Source: Epiperipatus broadwayi (taxonomy: Eukaryota; Onychophora; Udeonychophora; Euonychophora; Peripatidae). Taken from it: a stretch of 64,000 nt of DNA. The DNA lies in the NCBI GenBank assembly GCA_028023455.1, contig JAQFVV010006337.1, positions 1,913,001 through 1,977,000 on the forward strand. Reading direction: 5' to 3'. The notes under the pieces were generated by a model. That model ran no database searches and was not told the DNA's origin. It saw only the letters and a program-made list of their open reading frames with translations. The position numbers and the translations under genes were made by a program. Positions 1-12,600 of this stretch are shown here, piece after piece (the stretch's first letter is position 1; each line of letters begins with the position of its first letter).

Positions 1-1000
1 GAATGCAGTGTTAAAACCTCGGAAAACATACAACTTTCTCCAGCCTGAAGTCTGATGAAAACAGCCAACCTACCTGATAAAAGTGATGCCTGCATAACAA
101 CCTGAAGCCACTCAATATCTAGTTGTCTTAAAGAAAATGCCTCAAAATAATCAGCATCAAATCTCCACAAAAAAACTTCAAATCTAATTGGTTAGAAATA
201 CTTCATTAGAAGCAGCAAACAACAAGAAGTATCCACGTTCAAAATACTAGGTAATAACATTTTTCTTATTTCTAAAGTAGCCATCACATTTGTAAAGCTC
301 CAAGAGTCAAGTTTAAGAACTCTATAGCATACATAGACTAACTATTAATATGTGTGTTTAAAATGTTGTGTGTATTCATGCATTAGTATATTGATTTCAT
401 TGTATTTTAAATTTCAAATATTATTTAATGCTTTTTCATAAGATACTATAGCGTGTAAATTATAAATGTGCATGTGTTATATTAGTTAAATAAGATATTT
501 AAAATTAGGTTAATGAATGTTAATTAAAATAAATTGTCTTTTAAACTAAAACTTTATTTTGTCGGTCAATTCTTTTGCCACTATTTAAGTGAAACTATAA
601 TTTGTTATTGATTACAAGTAGCTGAGCTACTCGTGGGTATATCTTGGGTGTTGAATTAGTGGCTATTGTTCAAAGTGCATTATTTATCCTCTGGATAAGT
701 AACTGGCACCCATGTTTATACAAAACAAAAAAGTGCTTTGAATGTGGTGTTGAATTCAACAGTCGAGAAGAAATTATGTCCTGGAAAGGTAATGTTAGTT
801 ATATATTTTATAGCTATCATTTGGACATACATACTCTCTGAGTATGTTCTTCTCTGCCTAAGGGACCGGTTCATTCATGTAATATTTATAATATGAGATT
901 ATAGATTTATTATAAATAAGTTAAAAATCAGCTAAACCAAATTTGCAAACTAAGTAAGATCTCCAACGGAATAAACCCGGTACAATATAGAACAAACTCT
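1..1000. other. Unassigned AT-rich sequence
   Basis: No coding pattern, repeat structure or RNA gene that I can support. The short open stretch at 644-841 has no recognisable domain and is probably chance. Confidence 0.5.
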
Positions 1001-1001
1001 T

Positions 1002-1592
1002 ATGACAAATGGTTATCCATCAGCTTTTATTAAGAAAATTTTAAATAGACAAAAAGAACCATCAAGAGAAAAGACAATCATTGGTACTGTAGTGTACCTA
1101 TACATTCCAAAAATAGCAGACAAATTAAGGAAAATTTGTAATCAGTAAACCCTCAGAACAGCTTTCCAGAGCCATACCACCCTATGAGGAATTCTAACAT
1201 CTACAAAGCCTAAACTTGAAATGATGAAAAAGAAAAACTGCATCTATGAAATACTATGTGAATGTGAAAGAACATATATTGGTGAGACCAGGTGTCCCAT
1301 TGAAAAGCACTTGCAAAAACACAAACTGATGATTAGAAGAGGAAAAACAGATGTGTCTAAGATAGCAGAACATATATGTGCCAATGAACATATGTTCAAT
1401 TGGAAAAATACAAAAATATTGGATGATAGAGAAGAAAAGATACAAAGAAGAAAATTTTAAAAAGCTGCTCACATGACAATGGCAAAAAATCTCATAAGCC
1501 AACCTAGTGTGACTATATATAATGTATGGAAACCACTAATCAACTTTGCTCTTAGGAAAAAGTGGAGAAATCAGGAGGAACCTCATAAATAA
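1002..1592 (+). pseudogene. Penelope-like element 3' end (linker plus GIY-YIG endonuclease), degraded
   Basis: The translation reads NGYPSAFIKKILNRQ and then YIPKIADKLRKI, which fits the conserved PLE linker between the reverse transcriptase and the endonuclease. CIYEILCECERTYIGET follows, the GIY-YIG nuclease core with the usual cysteine pair between the two half-motifs. After a stop at 1458-1460 the frame changes and continues with SQPSVTIYNVWKPL, a typical PLE C-terminus, to a stop at about 1590. The reverse transcriptase is absent, so this is a 5'-truncated copy with at least two stops or frameshifts. The endonuclease family cuts DNA at the insertion site. The element runs directly into a repeat with a tRNA-like head. 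PLE identity is secure; I did not assign a clade. Confidence 0.82.
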
Positions 1593-1915
1593 GTATATGA
1601 AATTTCTACTTACTGTTGTTTTGGCAGGATGGCTCAGTTGGTTAGAGCATTACCTTAAAATTCAATAATCAAGAATTTAAGGACCCAGGTTCGAATCCCA
1701 TGCTAGTACTGTCACTAGTCAGGGCAGCAAAACCTGAAGAAGAGAGGAGAATAATACCTCTCAAAACTTTGTGCATATACTAATGTGTTTGATGTGCTAT
1801 TACTAACAGCAGAATGTATTTGGAATATTTAAATAAAGTTACATTTTTCTAAAGACATTCAATACACATATTAGATGGTGGGAATAGTCCAATATAAAAA
1901 TACAAATTTGTTAAA
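1566..1915 (+). repeat. Short interspersed repeat with tRNA-like head (copy 1)
   Basis: A Pol III promoter-like A box (TGGCTCAGTTGG, 1630-1641) and a perfect B box (GGTTCGAATCC, 1688-1698) lie 46 bp apart, wider than in a tRNA gene. A body and an AT-rich tail ending near a TCCAATATAAAAATACAA motif follow. A second copy lies on the minus strand at 21950-22250. The two copies share about 50 bp upstream of the tRNA-like head (from TCAGGAGGAACCTCAT), and in copy 1 this stretch overlaps the PLE C-terminus. The unit is therefore either a tRNA-derived SINE with a 5' leader or a PLE 3' UTR carrying a tRNA-like module. It is not a functional tRNA: the spacing and stems are wrong. Confidence 0.7.
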
Positions 1916-2272
1916 CATGTTTCTGCTGCATTACCAGAGCTGAAATAAAAGTACCTGATAATAAATGATTCATTGTTATTGTTTTTACTAACATTTCTTC
2001 AAAAATAAACATTTAGCATAGAATTGCAAAGTTGTATTTTATATATAGTTGAAAATTAATAGTGGCTAACTGCCCTGACTTTTTTAAAAATTAAACTTTT
2101 TCATAAAAGTGTAAACTACAAAACAATACTCTTTGAGTACAAATTTTTGAAACATTGTGATAGCAAACATAAAAATACCCAGATATTGAAAACTTTTATC
2201 ACATATTTCTGGTTAACATTTGTTTTGAAAACAAACCTTAACATGGAATTAAAAAATTTTAAACTCAATATA
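1916..2272. other. Unassigned AT-rich sequence
   Basis: Nothing recognisable between the SINE-like unit and the tandem duplication. Confidence 0.5.
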
Positions 2273-2580
2273 TTATGCACAGTTGGGAAATAATAAGTAT
2301 TAGAGATATTCATTTATAGCATAAGAGCAAATGTTTCGATCTGATCTTTTTACAAATCAATTATTCCATTAATGAATATGCTACAAAAATTGTAGTCTTT
2401 ATCATATATTTTTGTGACACCATAATAGCTCATCTTATGCACAGTTGGGAAATAATAAGTATTAGAGATATTCATTTATAGCATAAGAGCAAATGTTTCA
2501 ATCTGATCTTTTTACAAATCAATTATTCCATTAATGAATAGTCTTTATCATATATTTTTGTGACACCATAATAGCTCATC
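2273..2580. repeat. Tandem duplication, period 162 bp
   Basis: The segment starting TTATGCACAGTTGGGAAATA at 2273 is repeated at 2435 almost without change. Copy 2 (2435-2580) lacks a 16-bp piece present in copy 1 (2273-2434). The high identity points to a recent local duplication. Confidence 0.9.
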
Positions 2581-2789
2581 TAAAAATAAATAAAAAAGCT
2601 TTAGAATTTTTATATTTTGGAATAATTGTATTCTACTGTACATATAACTTTAATATTATACTAATTGTATGTTTAAAAAATTGGAGTAAATATTATGGTG
2701 ATATTGATGAATTTTTGGAGTGCCCTGGATGGCTAAGGGAACTAATGAACACATTGTTGTGAAAACAGATGCACAAAGATAACTTGGAG

Positions 2790-3015
2790 GCAAGAAATGA
2801 AGAAGTTATACTACTTTGAACATATGCTAAATCAGGCAGACATACTGTTATGATTAGAATTGTGAATGGATCAAGAAAAGAAAGGTAACCAATATTATTA
2901 TGGATGAGTAACATCACAACATGTATTGAATTAATTATATTAAAAACATGCAGAAAAAATTGAAGGAAAAGTGATCTGGCAGCAATCCATATTATTGCAG
3001 ATGCCGAAATACAAG
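2790..3015 (+). pseudogene. RTE-type LINE C-terminal tail, relic
   Basis: Across two frames the translation reads MKKLYYFEHMLNQADILL, RIVNGSRKER, then ILLWMSNITTCIEL and DLAAIHIIADAEIQ. This resembles the conserved end of endonuclease/reverse-transcriptase LINEs, where a K(L/W)xxFGHxxR motif is followed by a GKRxRGRPxxxW block and a final RxxWRxxIxxAAxxQ block. At least two frameshifts or stops are present and no RT motif is left upstream. The family call rests on pattern resemblance only. Confidence 0.5.
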
Positions 3016-3389
3016 TAAAATATTCTTTTTCAAGAATCTTATTTCATTTTTATTTAAAATCTTTTATTGACATTTACTTCCATTATAAGTATAGAGTTTA
3101 GAATGTATAGTTAATCCAAGATTTTGATGAACTAAATAGGTATCTTTTTTTTTTTTTACTTTCACTCATTGATTCCTATAATAACAGTGGATAAATTCAA
3201 TCCTGGAAAAAAAAAGATTGTGAATGGGGCATATTTTGTTTTGAATATGAGAAACTTCAATCAACTATTTTTTGATTTTTAGGATTCTTTAAAGTAAGAT
3301 CTTTGATGTAAAAAAAAAAAAAAAATGAAAGAAGATTTATTATTTATAATTAAGATTTCAACTATAAATAATTTCCTTCTTTTCTGAGC

Positions 3390-3620
3390 TAAAGTAGTAC
3401 ATATCTGCTAATGAAAACACCCATAGAAAAGATAATTTTTTAAAAAAATATTCAGCTTTATTACTACTTGGCATGCTTTTACTATAATATGTATATCATA
3501 TAAGCCATGAATATGATATCTATGTTATATTGCAAGCATGCTAGGCAGTAATAAAGCTGAATATTTTTTTTAAAAAAAACTACTTCTTCTGTAGATGTTT
3601 TCATTAACAGTAGTGTATTA
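3390..3620. mobile_element. Foldback MITE-like element
   Basis: Two arms of about 90 bp (3390-3479 and 3533-3620) are inverted complements. Both contain the block ATATTCAGCTTTATTACT and, further out, TAATGAAAACA. The loop is about 50 bp and is itself partly palindromic (ATATCAT/ATGATAT). Outer ends read TAAAGTAGTAC and, inverted, TAATACACTACT, which suggests a TA target. No coding capacity. This is the structure expected of a Tc1/mariner-like MITE, but the superfamily is not proven. Confidence 0.75.
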
Positions 3621-4079
3621 TATAATTAAATTTATAAAAATTTAATTAGAACATTAATTTTGATATTTCTTCCTTTCTTTTACTTCTTTATTATTATTCT
3701 AAATAAGTTCATTTATCTTTATACATTCATTTAAATGCAAAAACTTTTCTTTATTATTATTTATTGGCTACTGTCCAGCAGCTATTATATATATGTTCAT
3801 ATATATGAATATAAATTTAAACAACAATACTTTAACAGATTAATTTTTATACATATTCTGGAACTTTCAGACTTGTAAGATATATTTAAAATATAGTATT
3901 TTATATATAATAATTAAAAATTATGAATAAAAATTAATGTTTTATTACTGTAATTTGTATTCATATATTTGTACATATATTTTACAGCTCTGATAAAAAC
4001 TGCTAAATTAAAACTATGAGGGCATATATATATATATATTGATTCCTTAAAAAATTTTGATGATAATCAAATGGATATT

Positions 4080-5030
4080 ATAAAATGTCTAAAGGTTGGC
4101 CTATGGGCTGCTTGTTGTTGCATAAGTTTGCAATTTTATTTTGTCTACATATGACAGTAGTATTTTAGATATGTGTACTTTTAAGGATATTAAAATGTAC
4201 AAAAAGTATGTGGATGATATTTTGTTTTGCAGAAATACCAATACTATAAATTTGCTTGTAGAGGAGTTAAATAATTTAAGTGACTTGAAATAGACTATTA
4301 AAAAAGAACAGGACAAAAGTATTAAGTATTTGGATTTACTTAAGTTGTATATCAAACCATTGCAAAAAAGAAGATATATATTGTAAATAAAAAAAAAAAA
4401 AACAATTATGCATAAGATGACAATATTTAGATCTTTTTTTGTTTCCTAAGGAAAAATTATGTCATTACAAGTGATATTTGCCAAAGAATTCCTTGAAGTT
4501 GATTATAATATTGAACAGATTAACCTTAATTTATGTCAATTTAAAGAGTTATAAAAATTTAAAGGCTTTGAAGATTGATAATAAAAAATGAAAATCTATT
4601 CCATAATATTTCAAATGCTCAAGTGAATTTTTTTAAGAATATATATATATATAAGAATGCGTTTAATGTTTCATTTCATGTTACAAATAACATTAATTCT
4701 AAAAGTGTCACATCTGTCAAGCAAAAATGTAATGTTGGGTATCAAATTTTTTGTGGATGTATGTTATATAAATGAATCGAGGTGTAGTATTAAGAAAATA
4801 TTAAAGAAGCATGAATTGTTATACAAGGGTGTGAAAAGTAAAAAATAATAATGACTTAATGACTGCTTCAGTTTTCTTGAATTGTGAAAGGTCATGCAAA
4901 TATAAATTTAAGTTTGAACTTGAAAGTATTAAGATTCTTCATGAAGAGAAAAACCCTAATAAAAAAAATTAAGGAGGCAATTTTAATAAATAAAATGAAT
5001 ATAATTAATAGATAAGTGGCTAACATTAAA
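4080..5030 (+). pseudogene. Penelope-like element, reverse transcriptase and GIY-YIG relic
   Basis: Reading across frames, KGWPMGC at about 4093 fits RT motif B (GLPMGSP in intact PLEs). YKKYVDDILFCRNTNTINLL follows at about 4200 and carries the catalytic YVDD box of motif C. SIKYLDLL at 4320 fits the FLDL strand. Further on, CNVGYQIFCGCMLY and NESRCSIKKILKKHE (4725-4815) match a decayed GIY-YIG nuclease, and FKFELESIKILHEEKN (4900-4950) matches the region after it. Many stops and frameshifts make this a clear relic. It is the second PLE on the plus strand within 3 kb of the first; both lack N-termini. Confidence 0.72.
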
Positions 5031-5499
5031 ACTGGGAATTCATGGTATTTGAATTGATGATGTTTGTTTCCATTATGCTTTTTTAATTCAATGGCAGTAG
5101 ACTGTATATAATAGTTAATTACTGTTATATTTATTATTTTTATTATTTATATATCCAACAATTAGTTATACTTATTTCAGTACATCTTTCATCATAGCTC
5201 AATCCTAATACAATCATCCTTCATCCTAGTAGTTAGACCAATCTCTCTCACATACTTGATGCATTTTTTTAAACAACCAGTTCACTTCATTGTTTTTCTT
5301 GTGAAGTAAACATATGTAACTCATATTGTAATTTTTTACTTACATATACACTATTTTTTTTAGATATATTTAACTTCATATATATATATTATTTATCACA
5401 AAATTTTAAAGCAGTCATACTCAAACTGTGGCCCAACAAGAGACTGATGATTAAGCAGACATGGATGACACTTATCTTTCTCTTTTTCCTCCAAGAGAA

Positions 5500-6690
5500 A
5501 AAAAAATTGATTCTTCTTAATTAAGGAATAACCACTTATGATTGACTTTATATTTATTATTGATATATACTAATAATGTTAGTTGTCAATTTTTTAATTT
5601 TACAGATCTAAACAACCCACAGAGTAAGAACCTGTCTTTATTGTTAATGAGTAACTATTTGGATTTGACACAGTAATAAGGTTTTTTTGTTTTTTTTTTA
5701 TATAAAATATAGAATTTTATTCAGAAATTTGGTTACAATATATGATAATAGTTAAACATAGGATATATTACATGATAATCAGGGGGATGAAAGCTCAATA
5801 TTGATATCTTGTTTGACACTAGCCAAAAGGACTAATATGAAGCATATCAGCAAGGAACGAGTCTAGAATAGTATCTTGTTGATATAGTTGACCACGCTTG
5901 CATGTCTCATATAGTTCAGCGATAGGTCTAATCCTTTGTCCATGCTCCACATGACCAAGTCGACTCTTCATATTGGAGGTTACTTCCATAACAACTCAGG
6001 ATCTGGTCAATAATCATGCAGAGCAAGATGAGTTATCATCAAGGGATGCAGGCCATTCAGCCTCAAATTACTCTCCAGGGAAGGAATTTCTATTCAGGAG
6101 TGAAAGGGACAAACTTTGGGGGCCAGATCAGTAACCTCCATGTAGAGTTATAGATGTAAGAAGGGGCCAAATTCTGGTCCCTTTTCTGAATTTTTTTCCA
6201 TTTTGTTAATATAGAGCTCGAGTGGACGTTCTAGTGCATGATTAAAGGTGAGCCAGGACCGTATGTACCATAGTGTACAAATGTTATTATCCGTATCTCC
6301 GGGATGGATCCACATAATATGTTGTCAATGAGAGTCGACAGGGCAGGCATATTGTTATTTAACATGGAGGCTATAAGGATTCTGTAGGGGTGAAGGGAAA
6401 CACAGTGGCAGAGGAGGTAAAGACAAGTTTCATCATGTTAACTATCAATTTTTTTAAATTCACAGATCTAAACAATCATGGGGGGGGGTGCCTTTATTGT
6501 TAATGAGTAGTTATTTGATTCTGATTTTTTTATTGAGACACTAATAATGTTAGCTGACAATTTTTTTATTTCACAGTTACAAACAACCATGGGAAGACGA
6601 ATCTCCTTTTAACATTAATGAATAACCACTCACGTTTGATATTGATTTTTTTTATTAATGCATTAATAATTTTAGTTGTCAATATCCTGT
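5500..6690. repeat. Short tandem repeat family of about 110-150 bp, split by a retrocopy
   Basis: A motif pair recurs: AATGTTAGTTGTCAATTTTTT, then ACAGATCTAAACAA, then a TTATTGTTAATGAGTA block. It is seen at about 5574-5650, 6438-6510, 6549-6620 and 6665. The gap between the first copy and the rest is filled by the sequence at about 5684-6435, so an insertion appears to have split the array. Confidence 0.6.
5684..6435 (-). mobile_element. Minus-strand retrocopy with poly(A) tail, product unidentified
   Basis: On the minus strand the segment ends in an A-rich tract (about 5682-5700 read in reverse), with an AATAAA signal roughly 15-20 bases upstream at about 5715. This is the hallmark of a reverse-transcribed polyadenylated RNA. 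Base composition is clearly richer in G+C than the surroundings. Translation gives only broken stretches (for example MLNNNMPALSTLIDNIL and INKMEKNSEKGPEFG) that I do not recognise. It could be a processed pseudogene of a host gene or the 3' end of a LINE. No target-site duplication was found by eye. Confidence 0.55.
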
Positions 6691-9078
6691 CATAATTGTG
6701 CCAAATCTATTGTTTTGTACTTGAATTAGTATAAAGACAGGCACATAAAATATGTGTATAACATGGAATCTGGACTAGTCCATTATTTGAAGACAATGTG
6801 AGATATATGTTTATCATAAGTGATTTAAAAATCTAGCAGTTATTTTGCAATGTACTATTTAATATCAAACTATAATTTACATACCCACAACTACATCTTC
6901 AAACAACAAATGAAAAATATATGATGAAAATAGAGTTTTTCAAGATAATTCGAAAGGGGAATATTTTGTTGCATTAAATAAAAAAAAAACTCAGCAAAGC
7001 ATTTGATTTATCCAGAAAATATCACTTGAAAAAAAATATAATACTTGACCATTATTATACCACAAAACATAAATCATTTAATGACCCCTTTTCTCATGGG
7101 TCTTTAATAAGAAGTGAAAATTAGCTTTCTTCAAAAAATCATTGCAACAACAACTAAATGTTATGTCAATGGTCATAATCATAAGAAATAATAGTAACAC
7201 GAGCATCATATGAAATTTGTTACATACTTGGGAAAATATATATCTTGAAGTTGTGAAAGAATGTTTCATAAATATTTCTAATATATTATTTCATAAATTT
7301 AACAAAAAAAAAAAATCAAATATTATCACAAATTAAAAATCTATAACTCTCAGATTCTATCTGAATTTAGGTACCTTGAAGATATTGCAAAACATATTTC
7401 TTATAGCATAATAGAAGATTTGAAAAATTGAAAATATTTTTTGACTGTTGATTTTAAGAACCAACATTTCAGAAACATCACAAGGTGCCATTTTCATCAG
7501 CTATTGTACTGAACAGAATTCAATCATGAAGTTTTTTTTTTTGAAACCCCTTCCTGTGATGAATCAAACCAGAAGTAATGATTTTTTCAATAATATTAGT
7601 ACTTTTTTTGGAGACTAATAATATTGAAATAAAAATAATAGTTTCCATGTGCACTGATGGATGTCTTTTAAGAATCAGATCCAAAAAGGATTTGTTTCCC
7701 TATTGAAAAAAAGAAATACAATTAAGAAATCTCGTATCATTTCACTGTTTCATTCACCAAGAAAACATGGGAGTACACATATCCATAAAAGAAGTAGATG
7801 TTGCGATGAAAACTTATCATAAACATTGTGAATCACATTCAAGCCCAAAAAATGAACCATAGAAAATTTTAAAAATCTTTGGAAAAAAATAAATAATGAT
7901 TATGGTGGTGTAATTTGCATACTTTGGTACAATGGCCAAGCAGAGATAAGGTTTTGGATCACTTTTTTTCATTACAGCATAAAATTAGTTCATTCTTATA
8001 AGAAAACAATAAACTTTATAATGAGCTTAATGGTGATGGATGATGGTGTCTTATAGTTTTTTTATGTGACATCATAGGAAAACTGTGTGATATTAATATT
8101 AGTTTATAAGGAGAAAATAAAATTATTTCACAAATGGCAAATAAAGTATTTATTTTTGAAGAAAAACTAAGTATTTATTTCCAAAAGATACAAAATCAAA
8201 TAATCCATCATTTCCCAATTTTACAAAAGCTAAGCAAGATGGTATTAACATTTCTTAAGAAACCTATACCATCATTTCAAATTATTTATCTAACTTATTG
8301 AAAGAATTTAAAAACACATTTCAAGATTTAAGAAATATTAAGAATTTCCTCTTACTTACAGATAATCCCTGGCACTTAGAAATAGCAACTATTACACACA
8401 ATTAGCTGCATTTGGATATGATTATATTAGTTAACAAATCTGTTTAATTTAAAAGTGACAAAAATTTGAATGTCATTTTTAAAGAAAAATGGGAGAAAAA
8501 GGAGTATATGGAATTTTGAAAATTAGTATTTGAAAAGTGTGCACAGATGTTGCTCATGGTGTTCACAGTGACATATCTTTGTAAATCATCTTATTTGAAA
8601 ATGAAATAAGTAAAGAATGTATATAGAAACAGGTTTACAAATTCACACTTTAAGAGTAGCATGTAACACTTATAAATCTGATTTATCTAAAATTGTTAAA
8701 AGTTTGTCTCAATATCAAAAATCACATTAATATTTTATAACGGTCAGAGTAGATGTGAAATTTTCCAGTCTTGCCATATCTGCACTACAGGGTGCCACTA
8801 GGCTACTTGAACCTAGAAAATTTATAGAGTAGGCAGATGCGCACTGTTAAAGATCCAACTTTTGCACATATATATTATTTCAACCATCAGCCCTAGTCAC
8901 TAGCTCATGGAATAGCAGAGGTTTTAAAACTATATTTATTAAAATATATTTCAATAAAGATTTAAAAAAAAATTAGATCACTGTCAGTACTAATAACACA
9001 AAAGATTTTATTCACATATATATAGGTGATAACACACAAACTTGAAAAATAATTACTATAAAAAAATTGTTTCATATT

Positions 9079-9080
<2 letters not shown>
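6691..9080. other. Unassigned AT-rich sequence
   Basis: No supported gene. It contains the possible hammerhead-like relic listed separately at 7445-7510 and a GC-richer patch at 8740-8850 with no recognisable coding content. Confidence 0.5.
7445..7510 (-). ncRNA. Possible decayed hammerhead-like motif of a PLE terminus
   Basis: On the minus strand a perfect CTGATGA box is followed 23 bases later by GAAATGTTGG, similar to the CTGANGA...GAAACGTC spacing of PLE hammerhead motifs. A stem II can be drawn only with mismatches (ATGGCAC against GTGATGT) and stem I does not pair. No PLE coding sequence is adjacent. This is weak evidence. Confidence 0.3.

Positions 9081-9175
<95 letters not shown>
9081..9175. 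repeat. (ATT)n microsatellite, about 95 bp
   Basis: Uninterrupted ATT repeats. Confidence 0.99.
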
Positions 9176-9189
9176 CATCTTTTTTTAAC

Positions 9190-9640
9190 TTTAATTTTTA
9201 ATCTTAGAATGTTGAGCATGGATAGGCCACCTAGACAACGCAGTTAAAAGATTTTCAAAACATTTGACTCCAGGCTAAAGGTCTGCAACCACGCCAACGC
9301 TCGCTTCCAAATATATATCCGCAACCAATGCAATGTGAACCTGTTAGCATCAAACCACCCTGACAGGAATGTGCATCTGACAGCATAATATTATTTGAGA
9401 AAACATGACCTTCATCCAGTACAGGAATGTAGGTCTGTCTGGCGAAGGAATCATGCATGTAATATAATAAAGAGAATAATGCTTAATATGGATGGGAGAG
9501 CAGTCTATCTTACTGGCTTATCATCCCAATCCATAGAGCTGGAATGGGTCAATGGTGCAGGAAATACATCTGCATCCATTGCAATGATATGACTGCCTCT
9601 TTGGGGTCATGCATTCAGTTGGGCTCATCGCCCTTATGTG
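9190..9640. other. GC-richer unassigned patch
   Basis: Composition differs sharply from the flanks. Two opposite-strand open stretches of about 65 codons (9255-9458 minus, 9395-9592 plus) overlap. Neither shows a domain I recognise. It could be a decayed repeat or retrocopy. Confidence 0.35.
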
Positions 9641-12600
9641 CTAACACACTTCACATTACATTGATGTAAACATCCATATATCTCTCCACCAGCATTGACA
9701 CAACTACGAAACAAATAGTCCGAAATCAAATCCTCTTTAAACTAACATATACTTAAACGAATCAAAGCAGCTATCCATACTCAACTTAAATTTAAGTCAA
9801 TTTAATAATTTAATTCTTTAAAAAAAAATTAGTTTATAGTATTTAACCTATTTTAAAATTACATTGCATTCAACTTATTTTTTTCTCTTTTACACAAATA
9901 ATATTTTTGACCTATTTTTAAAATCCAGTAATGCACAAATAATGATGGGTATATCTTTCAATTTTATGTTTGCAATCGCAAACCCCTACCCTATTACAAA
10001 CAGACCTTATACTAAGCATAAATATAAAAAAAAAACAATACATATTTTAAGAGATTTCGTTTAAACTTTAGATAAGAATTTAAAATTGCAAAGTTTATAA
10101 AAAAATAAAGTTCTGGTTTGATTTGGAAAGAAAGTCTATAGTTCATATTTAAAGAAAATTAAAGTTTGGAGATTTTAAATTGAAGAGTTTATATTTCATA
10201 TTTATAATTTATACTTTCCTTTCTCTGTACTTGTTCCTTTGTGACAAAGATCTGAGTTTACGCAAGGGCCATTTCTTGTGGATGATTTTATGAAGATTAC
10301 TGAAGACGTTACTAGTGGTTCGATGCTTCGGCTGGCCAAACCGAAGGAAGCGATTAAAATAGATTACATTTTTGGTAACAGTGACTATAGCTTTTTAATT
10401 TTTCAGCAACGCCGACAGGTTCAAAATTCTAATCTTCTAATTCTCTAATAAATTATTTCTTTTGGATTTTTCTTTTTATAGTTCTCAGGCATCTTATCTC
10501 TGGAATGCATGGATCCATCAAACATATTCCCTATCTGTATTTCATTGGTTCATTGAGTTTGTGGCTAGGTAGATTTTGGGTTTGTGACTAAGTAGATTTT
10601 GGGTTTGTGGCTAAGTGGATTTTTCCACTGAGGTCTGTGTCCATATCTTTGGGCAGGAAAAGCAAGTCTTTTGTTTCTACTCCTCGACTCTTATCTATTT
10701 CGTAACCATTTTCTTTTCAATAGTCATTTTGCCCCAAGGATCTGTTTGTAATTTTTATTTTTAAGATTAAAAACTCTCTCTGTTATTTTTAAAATCAAAA
10801 GGTTTTTATTATATTTTATTTAAAGATTAGAATCTTTGCTTCGATTCTATAATTTTTTAAAACTTATCTTATTTCAATATTTAAATCAAACATATTAATA
10901 AATTAATAATTCATTATTTGTGCATTTTGAACGTTTGCGCTTTTAACTCAGTATTAGATATTTACAAAAATATTAAGTATTAGAATTTAAATGTAACGTG
11001 TATATATATCCCGTTACAATTTAAATAAATTTTGGATCAAGTAAAGATTTTTATGTTTTATTAACCTGTTAATTATAAAGATATGCATGAATTGAGAAAG
11101 TCAGATATTTTTCTTATGACATTAATCAATTGCCAACCACAGATTTAGCATGTTGCAGCCTGCTTAATATAGAAAACAAATGTATGTGGCCTGTGAAATG
11201 TTCTGAAACTTTCAGATTTGCAAGCCATATATATAAAATATAAATTAAATGTAATAATTAAAAATTACATAAAAAAATTAATATGTTATATTACTGTTAT
11301 TTGTATTTGTTTTCATAGACATGTACATATACTGATAAAAACTGTTGGATAGCCAAAACTGTTAATTATTATAATAATATAAAGATGAAATTTTGTATTA
11401 AAAGTATATAAAGAAAAGTTGATTTATTTAAGAACATTATTCAGTAATGCACAAATTGAAATGTGTGTGTGTGTATATATATATGCAGTAAAGTATTTTT
11501 GAATAGGTTTGAATTAAAAAAACAACTGTCCATATAAAAAAATATTGCGTCAGTCAGATGTTATGACAATTCAAGAAATTATGATATGATTCCATGACCA
11601 AAAAAAGTTGATGATGAATTGGGGAAAATGATACAGGCATCAATGATGACTTGAAAAATCAACACACTCCTGTCAATAAATTAGACATAGAAGGCAATGT
11701 GAAATGATATAATAAGTATCAATAAATTAAGAAGATGAAAAAGAACAAACAATACATAGAGTTTTTAAATAAGACATTTTAATGCTGATGTATGAATATA
11801 GTAAGACTTCCTTAAAATATGTCATGCTAAATATGCTTCAATATATGAATAAAACTTCTAAGTTGTGTGACTTGTAGTTAATTAAAGAAAAAAATACTAG
11901 CCTAAATTATCTTAGACATATTATATGAGATAATACAGATAGATTATGGTGATTCTTTTTGAAGTCTCAAGAGTTTAGATAAATATTTAAGGCCTCAAAA
12001 ATATAAAGTGTCTTCCTATTATTACCCAGTCTAATTAGAACAATCAAATTAGATATTGGCAGATAGAAAAAAGTTTTCAAGTACCAAATCTTGAGGCTAA
12101 TTATACTGTATAAATTAAAATTCTGTATGTAGAATAAGACTGAAAAATTGTACCTTAATTCTTCAAATGAACACTATTTAAGAAACTATAGAGAATTAGA
12201 ACGCTCAAAAAAGGGAATAAGCTAGGGGTCATATGTAATGAAAAACTGTGAATTATAGTTATGGCCAAAAATGATTTGATACTATAATAAATGATCATAT
12301 AGAAAAATAAAAAATAAAATCATCAAAAAAAAAAAAATAGAATACATTGCATGTTATGAAAAGATTATTAAAATAAATAAATAAATAAATTTATTCATAA
12401 TATTACAATTATAAAAAAAAATGCAACTTTCCCCAGACAAATGTAATATAAATATAAATTATGTTCTGAAACATAATCAAAGGAAAAGCTATAATTGAAT
12501 AAGTGTTTTCAAGGGCTTTCTATGTACTCATACTCATAGCATTAGAATTATTTGAAAAATTTATTTACAAAAGTTTTAAATTTCTTGATTTTATATTTAC

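Noticed and set aside
1625-1710. A functional tRNA gene
   Set aside because: A and B boxes are present but 46 bp apart, with no acceptor or anticodon stems, and the unit is repeated elsewhere with the same flanks. It is a tRNA-derived repeat.
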